DNA of 10,723 nucleotides, taken from contig CAVPEV010000051.1 of assembly GCA_963703555.1 (NCBI GenBank), positions 1 through 10,723 of the forward strand, read 5' to 3'. Every line of letters begins with the position of its first letter. The stretch's first letter is position 1. The notes beneath the pieces were generated by a model. It worked only from the letters and a program-made list of their open reading frames with translations, did no database searches and was not told the DNA's origin. The position numbers and the translations under genes are program-made. Origin of the DNA: CAVPEV01 sp963703555. GTDB taxonomy: Bacteria > Actinomycetota > Actinomycetes > Actinomycetales > Cellulomonadaceae. Shown piece after piece: positions 7,350-10,723 of this stretch.

Positions 7350-7369
7350 GGGCCCGTGCGGCCCGCACG
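7350..7369 (+). repeat. Inverted repeats between rplK and rplA
   Basis: Two mutually exclusive short stems can form here: GGGCC/GGCCC (7350-7354 with 7360-7364) and CGTGCG/CGCACG (7355-7360 with 7364-7369). They sit in the 85-base gap ahead of the rplA Shine-Dalgarno. L1 is known to repress its operon by binding mRNA in other bacteria. I cannot recognise an L1 site here, so any regulatory role is only a suggestion. Confidence 0.3.
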
Positions 7370-7399
7370 ACCACGACTGCTCCTGAGGAGTTCCAGCAG

Positions 7400-8122
7400 A
7401 TGACCAAGCACAGCAAGGCCTACCGCGCAGCAGCGGAGAAGATCGAGTCCGGGCGGCTGTACACGCCGTTCGAGGCCGTCCGCCTGGCCCAGGCGACCGC
7501 CGCGACGTCCTACCCGTCGACCGTCGAGGTCGCCCTGCGTCTGGGGGTCGATCCCCGCAAGTCGGACCAGATGGTCCGCGGCACCGTGATCCTGCCGCAC
7601 GGCACCGGCAAGACCGCCCGGGTGCTGGTGTTCGCCGTGGGTGATCGGGCCGAGCAGGCCCGTGCCGCGGGCGCCGACCTGGTCGGCGGCGACGAGCTCA
7701 TCGAGCAGGTTGCCGGCGGGTTCACCGACTTCGACGTCGCCGTGGCCACCCCGGACCTCATGGGCAAGGTCGGCCGGCTGGGCAAGATCCTCGGCCCGCG
7801 CGGCCTGATGCCGAACCCCAAGACCGGAACCGTGACCATGGACGTCACCAAGGCCGTGGCGGACATCAAGGGCGGGCGCATCGAGTTCCGCGTGGACAAG
7901 CACGCGAACCTGCACTTCATCATTGGCAAGGTCACGTTCACCGACGCCCAGCTCGCGGAGAACTACGCGGCGGCGATCGAGGAGATCCTGCGCCTCAAGC
8001 CGGCCTCGGCCAAGGGCCGCTACATCGCCAAGGCGACGGTCTCCACGACGAACGGCCCGGGGATCCCGGTGGACCCGAACCGCACGCGCAACATCGCCGC
8101 GGAGGTCTCGGAGGCCGCCTGA
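7400..8122 (+). CDS. rplA: 50S ribosomal protein L1
   Basis: This 240-residue protein forms the L1 stalk of the large subunit, moves deacylated tRNA out of the E site, and in many bacteria represses its own operon. Domain I is at both ends. The inner domain holds the signature GKVGRLGKILGPRGLMPNPK and ends before VTMDV; IKGGRIEFRVDKHANLHFII follows. The C-terminus carries TNGPGIPVDP. Length is close to the usual 230-240. ATG at 7400 is preceded by GAGGAG (7385-7390) nine bases away. It is the last gene of the secE-nusG-rplK-rplA run. Here rplJ does not follow directly; a hairpin terminator and a three-gene insert come first. Confidence 0.98.
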   Translation: MTKHSKAYRAAAEKIESGRLYTPFEAVRLAQATAATSYPSTVEVALRLGVDPRKSDQMVRGTVILPHGTGKTARVLVFAVGDRAEQARAAGADLVGGDELIEQVAGGFTDFDVAVATPDLMGKVGRLGKILGPRGLMPNPKTGTVTMDVTKAVADIKGGRIEFRVDKHANLHFIIGKVTFTDAQLAENYAAAIEEILRLKPASAKGRYIAKATVSTTNGPGIPVDPNRTRNIAAEVSEAA

Positions 8123-8144
8123 CCGCCTCGACCCGCACATCCGA

Positions 8145-8172
8145 GGGCCCGGACCGATCACGGTCCGGGCCC
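8145..8172. terminator. Hairpin terminator between convergent rplA and SDR
   Basis: GGGCCCGGACCG (8145-8156) and CGGTCCGGGCCC (8161-8172) form a perfect 12-bp stem with loop ATCA. It lies 22 bases after the rplA stop and 42 bases beyond the SDR stop on the other strand, so it could end both converging transcripts. No T-tract follows on either side, as is common for actinobacterial terminators. Confidence 0.8.
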
Positions 8173-8214
8173 CCGGTGCTGTCGGCCCCGGCCGGGTCGA
8201 GGGGAGGTTCGGCG

Positions 8215-8988
8215 CTACGGGACGATGAACCCTCCGTCGACGACGAAGTTCTGACCCGTGACGTAGCTCGACTCGTCCGAAGCGAGGTACAGGGCGCAGT
8301 AGGCGATGTCCTCACCGGTGCCGACCCGCTTGATGAGCGCGGAGTCGATGATGCCCTGGCGGAGCCCGTCGAGCTGCTCGGGCGGCAGGGTCTGCCACGC
8401 GGGCGTCTCGATGCCACCGGGAGAGATGGCGTTCACCCGGATCCCGGCGGGGGCGAGCTCGCCGGCCAGCGTGCGCGTCATGGCGATGACCCCGCCCTTG
8501 GTCGTCGAGTGGGCGAACTCGAAGAGGTTGCCGCCGATCACCGCGCCCGACAGGCCCGCGATCGAGCCGGTGTTGATGATCGAGGCGCCGTCCCGCATGT
8601 GCGGCACCGCGTACTTGATGACGTAGTACATGAGGTCCAGCTCGTTGCGGACGGTGAAGTGCCAGTCCTCGGTGGACATCTCGGTGATCCGGCCGAAGCG
8701 GGGCGCCGAGGCGTTGTTGTAGAGGATGTCGAACGGTCCGTACTGGTCGACGGCGAACTCGACCCAGGCGCGGGCCTGGTCCTCGTCACCCAGGTCCACC
8801 GGTTGCTGAGAGACCATCTGGCCGCCCGCCGCGTGCACCATGTCGACGGTCTCCTGGGCCCCGTCGACCTTCAGGTCGCTGCCGACGACCCGGGCGCCCT
8901 CCTTGGCGAACAGCAGCGCCGCCGACCGTCCCTGGCCGCCGCCGGTCCCGGTGATGAGGGCAACCTTTCCAGCCAACCTTCCAGCCAT
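8215..8988 (-). CDS. SDR family oxidoreductase with His at the catalytic Tyr position
   Basis: A 257-residue classical-type short-chain dehydrogenase/reductase with a Rossmann fold. The cofactor motif is TGTGGGQG (13-20). Asp38 at the end of the second strand favours NAD(H) over NADP(H) by family rule. NNAS (91-94) and Asn114 (VRNELD) are in place, and Ser142 is the active-site serine. The YxxxK motif reads HSTTK: His160 (codon CAC) replaces Tyr and Lys164 is kept. About five extra residues lie between Ser142 and this motif. The C-terminus has the usual NAISPGGIETP (186-196) and VTGQNFVVDGGF (243-254). ATG at 8988 is chosen because AAAGGAG (8997-9003) sits eight bases upstream and VALITG follows at the normal distance; the longer frame to 9153 would cross candidate operators. 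It is divergent from ohrR. The substrate is unknown, and it may not be a normal reductase. Confidence 0.9.
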   Translation of the reverse strand: MAGRLAGKVALITGTGGGQGRSAALLFAKEGARVVGSDLKVDGAQETVDMVHAAGGQMVSQQPVDLGDEDQARAWVEFAVDQYGPFDILYNNASAPRFGRITEMSTEDWHFTVRNELDLMYYVIKYAVPHMRDGASIINTGSIAGLSGAVIGGNLFEFAHSTTKGGVIAMTRTLAGELAPAGIRVNAISPGGIETPAWQTLPPEQLDGLRQGIIDSALIKRVGTGEDIAYCALYLASDESSYVTGQNFVVDGGFIVP

Positions 8989-9006
8989 CACTTCAGCTCC
9001 TTTGCC

Positions 9007-9041
9007 TCGTGGTGATGCATCGCTTCGTGGTGATGCATCGC
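9007..9041. repeat. Tandem 17-bp direct repeats with GATGCATC cores
   Basis: TCGTGGTGATGCATCGC occurs exactly at 9007-9023 and again at 9025-9041, an 18-base period. Each copy holds the perfect 8-base palindrome GATGCATC (9014-9021 and 9032-9039). The pair lies just upstream of the SDR Shine-Dalgarno, so it is either in the SDR 5' leader or next to its promoter. A double operator is a reasonable guess; the binding protein is unknown. Confidence 0.6.
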
Positions 9042-9063
9042 CGACCTGCCACGTCGACCGTGG

Positions 9064-9079
9064 TAGGACCTGTGTCCTA
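9064..9079. promoter_or_regulatory. Candidate operator, interrupted palindrome
   Basis: TAGGAC (9064-9069) and GTCCTA (9074-9079) are perfect inverted 6-base arms with a 4-base centre, the size of a TetR- or MarR-type operator. It lies 75 bases upstream of the SDR start and 94 upstream of the ohrR start. Its sequence differs from the other two candidate sites in this intergenic region. Confidence 0.4.
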
Positions 9080-9142
9080 ACGTCCCGCAGCGCCCGAACC
9101 TTCCGCCGGGCGCGCGGGCTGGGTGGCTCCGCGGCCATCTCG

Positions 9143-9154
9143 CTTGTGCACAAG
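9143..9154. promoter_or_regulatory. Candidate OhrR operator
   Basis: CTTGTGCACAAG is a perfect 12-base palindrome ending 18 bases before the chosen ohrR start. An AATAGT hexamer (9157-9162), a fair -10, follows directly, so a bound dimer would cover the -35/-10 spacer. MarR-family OhrR proteins bind palindromes at their own promoters. The match to a specific actinobacterial OhrR box has not been tested. Confidence 0.55.
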
Positions 9155-9172
9155 TGAATAGTGCCCTACCGT

Positions 9173-9652
9173 ATGGGCGTGACCATCGACCTGCGGCTGG
9201 ACCAGCAGATCTGCTTCGCGCTGTATGCCACGTCGCGGTCCGTGACGGCGGCCTACCGCCCTCTGCTGGATCCGCTGGGCCTGACCTACCCGCAGTACCT
9301 CGTCCTGCTGGTCCTGTGGGACCGCGACGGCCTCGGCATGCACGAGCTGGGCGAGGTGCTCGAACTCGACTCGGGCACGCTCTCCCCGCTGGTCAAGCGG
9401 CTCGAGGCGGTCGGCCTGGTGGAGCGTCGCCGGTCGGTGAGCGACGAGCGCCGGGTCCGGGTTGTGCTCACCGGGTCCGGGTCGGCGCTGCGCGAACGGG
9501 CCGGCCACATCCCCCAGCGACTCGCGGCCGCCACCGGCCTGCCCGCACGGGATCTGGCGGACCTTCGCGAGACGCTCACCCGCCTGCGCGCCGCCGTCCA
9601 CGAGGCGACTGCCACCGTGGCCGGTACCGAACCGAAGGAGCTTCACCCATGA
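9173..9652 (+). CDS. ohrR: Organic hydroperoxide-sensing MarR-type repressor OhrR
   Basis: A MarR-family winged-helix regulator, 159 residues from this start. OhrR represses ohr and is released when its reactive N-terminal cysteine is oxidised by organic peroxides. That Cys is Cys14 within LDQQICFALYATSR. The family segment YRPLLDPLGLTYPQYLVLLV follows. The DNA-binding helix region reads GTLSPLVKRLEAVGLVERRR, and the wing has SDERRVRVVLT. Only the one N-terminal Cys is present, so it looks like the one-Cys sensor type. The start is uncertain: GTG 9161, ATG 9173 and GTG 9179 are all in frame and none has a clear Shine-Dalgarno. A -10-like AATAGT at 9157-9162 suggests a near-leaderless transcript and argues against 9161. 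The stop overlaps the ohr ATG. Confidence is high for function and moderate for the start. Confidence 0.93.
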   Translation: MGVTIDLRLDQQICFALYATSRSVTAAYRPLLDPLGLTYPQYLVLLVLWDRDGLGMHELGEVLELDSGTLSPLVKRLEAVGLVERRRSVSDERRVRVVLTGSGSALRERAGHIPQRLAAATGLPARDLADLRETLTRLRAAVHEATATVAGTEPKELHP

Positions 9653-10083
9653 ACATCCTCTACACCGCCGAGGCCCTCTCCACCGGCGAGGGCCGCAACG
9701 GCCGGGCCCGGACGTCCGACGGCCGGCTCGACCTGCAGATGGCCGTCCCGCGCGAGATGGGCGGCAGCGGCGACGGGACCAACCCTGAGCAGCTCTTCGC
9801 CGCCGGGTACGCCGCCTGTTTCCACTCGGCGCTGCAGGGCGTGGCCCGGGCGGCCAAGGCGAACGTGGCCGACTCAGCGGTCGGTGCCCGGGTGGGGATC
9901 GGGCCGCGCGACGGCGACGCGAGCGGCTTCGGGCTGGCTGTGACGCTCGAGGTCACACTGCCGCACGTGCCTTACGACGAGGCGGTCGCGCTCGCCCAGC
10001 AGGCACACCAGGTCTGCCCCTACTCGAACGCCACCCGCGGCAACATCGAGGTCACCCTCGTCGTGACCGACGAGGGTGCGTGA
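9649..10083 (+). CDS. ohr: Organic hydroperoxide resistance protein Ohr (OsmC superfamily)
   Basis: This 144-residue dithiol peroxidase reduces organic and fatty-acid hydroperoxides to alcohols, protecting against oxidative stress; known Ohr enzymes are recharged by lipoylated proteins. The two redox cysteines are Cys57 in GYAACFHSAL and Cys123 in VCPYSNATRGN. Arg19 and Glu48 match the catalytic Arg-Glu pair described for Xylella Ohr. The N-terminal YTAEALSTGEGRNGRARTSDG and the length are typical of Ohr rather than of general OsmC. The ATG overlaps the ohrR stop (ATGA) and has GAAGGAG (9634-9640) eight bases upstream, so ohrR-ohr is one translationally linked unit. Expression is probably induced by organic peroxides through OhrR. 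Confidence 0.96.
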   Translation: MNILYTAEALSTGEGRNGRARTSDGRLDLQMAVPREMGGSGDGTNPEQLFAAGYAACFHSALQGVARAAKANVADSAVGARVGIGPRDGDASGFGLAVTLEVTLPHVPYDEAVALAQQAHQVCPYSNATRGNIEVTLVVTDEGA

Positions 10084-10096
10084 GCCGAACGGGGTC

Positions 10097-10129
10097 CGCA
10101 CCGGACCGGTGGTCCGCCCGCCCGGTGCG
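10097..10129 (+). terminator. Possible ohr terminator
   Basis: CGCACCGG (10097-10104) and CCGGTGCG (10122-10129) form an 8-bp stem around a 17-base loop, starting 13 bases after the ohr stop. The loop is large, no T-tract follows, and a competing GGACC/GGTCC pairing (10103-10107 with 10111-10115) exists, so this is tentative. Confidence 0.35.
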
Positions 10130-10196
10130 TGGGGCGGTGAGCGGAGGAGTCGCCGGCGGACGGCGGCACAGGCTGAGGTAGCCGGGCGCGCCCGCT

Positions 10197-10226
10197 TTGG
10201 TCCCCTGCGCACGCCGGGGCTACAGT
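10197..10226 (+). promoter_or_regulatory. Putative rplJ operon promoter
   Basis: TTGGTC (10197-10202), an 18-base spacer and TACAGT (10221-10226) give a plausible primary sigma-factor promoter, with transcription starting near 10231-10233. The start coincides with the beginning of the L10-leader-like RNA, which supports it. A separate promoter is expected here because rplJ is cut off from rplKA. Confidence 0.6.
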
Positions 10227-10308
10227 GCTCACGCCCAAGACCGCCGGTCGTCGGTGCACCAGGTCCCTGCGGACCGGAGCGCCGCCCGAAGTCCCGCTGC
10301 TGCGGGGG

Positions 10309-10366
10309 CCTGCGCAGGCGAGAGTTCAGCGGCGTCAGCGCCGCCCGAGCCCCGCGCCTGCGCGGG
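10309..10366 (+). promoter_or_regulatory. Antiterminator pairing in the L10 leader
   Basis: CCTGCGCAGGCG (10309-10320) can pair with bases 10355-10366 over 12 positions, all Watson-Crick except one G-U at 10311:10364. The partner covers the loop, the inner 5' stem bases and most of the 3' arm of the terminator hairpin at 10347-10370, so the two structures exclude each other. The 34-base loop holds its own 6-bp stem (10329-10344). Ligand-controlled switching is inferred. Confidence 0.6.
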
Positions 10367-10370
10367 GCTC
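10347..10370 (+). terminator. Attenuator hairpin ahead of rplJ
   Basis: GAGCCCCGCG (10347-10356) and CGCGGGGCTC (10361-10370) form a perfect 10-bp stem with loop CCTG, followed by TCGTCGTTCA. The trailing sequence has only scattered T residues. It lies inside the leader, 50 bases before the rplJ ATG, so it would act as a conditional terminator rather than a gene end. Confidence 0.7.
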
Positions 10371-10420
10371 TCGTCGTTCACGGGGCATCGGCCGGAGGTA
10401 CCACCACCGGAAGGATTGCC

Positions 10421-10723
10421 ATGGCGAGGCCGGACAAGGCAGCCACTGTCGCGCAGCTCGTGGACCAGTTCCGCGCGTCGAACGCGGCCGTGCTGACCGA
10501 GTACCGCGGGCTCAGCGTCAAGCAGCTGCGCGACCTGCGCGGTGCGCTGCGCGAGACCGCGTCCTATGCCGTGACGAAGAACACTCTGGCCGCGATCGCG
10601 GCCAGGCAGGCCGGCGTCGAGGGACTCGACGACGCGCTCGCTGGACCCACCGCCATCGCCTTCGTGACCGGGGACCCGGTCCAGGCGGCCAAGGGCCTGC
10701 GTGACTTCGCCAGGGCGAACCCC
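10421..10723 (+). CDS. rplJ: 50S ribosomal protein L10, N-terminal part (3' end outside window)
   Basis: The first 101 residues of L10, the stalk protein that anchors L12 dimers to 23S rRNA. Sequence seen: MARPDKAATVAQLVDQF, then the family-typical VLTEYRGLSVKQLRDLR (24-40), YAVTKNTLAAIA (51-62) and GPTAIAFVTGDPVQAAK (77-93). The C-terminal helix that binds L12 is outside the window. GGAAGGA (10409-10415) sits five bases before the ATG. The gene is translated from its own leader transcript and is separated from rplKA by the SDR-ohrR-ohr insert. Its product is the expected regulator of the leader. Confidence 0.96.
   Translation, partial: MARPDKAATVAQLVDQFRASNAAVLTEYRGLSVKQLRDLRGALRETASYAVTKNTLAAIAARQAGVEGLDDALAGPTAIAFVTGDPVQAAKGLRDFARANP

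Larger units (their letters stand above)
10231..10370 (+). ncRNA. Ribosomal protein L10 leader (autoregulatory mRNA element)
   Basis: This untranslated stretch ahead of rplJ begins ACGCCCAAGACCGCCGG and later carries the CCTGCGCAGGCGAG segment, wording I associate with L10 leaders in actinobacteria. Local stems visible: GGTCC/GGACC (10262-10266 with 10271-10275), CCCGC/GCGGG (10293-10297 with 10302-10306), and GCGGCG/CGCCGC (10329-10334 with 10339-10344). In known L10 leaders the L10(L12)4 complex binds the RNA and lowers expression of rplJ-rplL. Recognition is by memory and position, not by a covariance-model search. The 3' part forms an attenuator. With the ohr trailer and the promoter it fills the 337-base gap between ohr and rplJ; I see no protein gene there. 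Confidence 0.75.

Noticed and set aside
9007..9041. CRISPR-like repeats
   Set aside because: Only two copies exist, with a one-base gap and no spacers; an operator pair or local duplication fits better.
8989..9153. Longer start for the SDR (to 9153)
   Set aside because: The extension is Arg/Ser/Pro-rich, covers the direct repeats and palindromes, and lacks the good Shine-Dalgarno found before 8988.
1..10723. Defence system, prophage, transposon or biosynthetic cluster
   Set aside because: I found no transposase, integrase, nuclease-helicase, toxin-antitoxin pair or synthase motif in any real reading frame. All well-supported genes belong to known core or stress families.

Overview
The window is chromosomal DNA from a very GC-rich actinobacterium. 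Third codon positions are almost all G or C, GTG starts are common, NusG carries the long acidic N-terminal extension usual in this phylum, and the order murB - add - aspC - tRNA-Trp - secE - nusG - rplK - rplA is one I know from Streptomyces and relatives. I cannot place the genus from sequence alone. Most of the window is core housekeeping DNA. The accessory material sits in two places: the left edge, and between rplA and rplJ.

Layout. (1) 1-1944, plus strand: the C-terminal end of one major facilitator superfamily (MFS) transporter, then a complete paralogue of it whose ATG overlaps the stop of the first (ATGA). (2) 1949-3034, plus strand: murB (peptidoglycan precursor synthesis), four bases after the transporter. 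(3) 3067-5312, minus strand: aspC and add, five bases apart and convergent with murB. (4) 5446-8172, plus strand: a promoter-like site, tRNA-Trp(CCA), secE, nusG, rplK and rplA, closed by a perfect 12-bp hairpin. This is the protein export, transcription elongation and ribosomal stalk-base block. (5) 8215-10083: a stress-type insert that separates rplKA from rplJ. It holds a minus-strand short-chain dehydrogenase (SDR) with histidine in place of the catalytic tyrosine, and divergent from it the organic-peroxide pair ohrR-ohr (ATGA overlap). The 184-bp divergent region holds three different candidate operators. (6) 10197-10723, plus strand: a promoter, an L10 leader RNA with mutually exclusive terminator and antiterminator pairings, and the start of rplJ, which runs off the right edge.

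How it fits together. OhrR is a cysteine-based organic-peroxide sensor and Ohr is the thiol peroxidase it controls. The palindrome just upstream of ohrR could also govern the divergent SDR. The rplJ leader looks like the classical circuit in which excess L10-L12 complex shuts off its own operon, here with a legible attenuator. I see no CRISPR array, insertion sequence, phage gene, defence system or biosynthetic cluster. The items most worth a second look are the L10 attenuator, the tyrosine-less SDR with its multi-operator control region, and the adenosine deaminase with an altered zinc-site motif.
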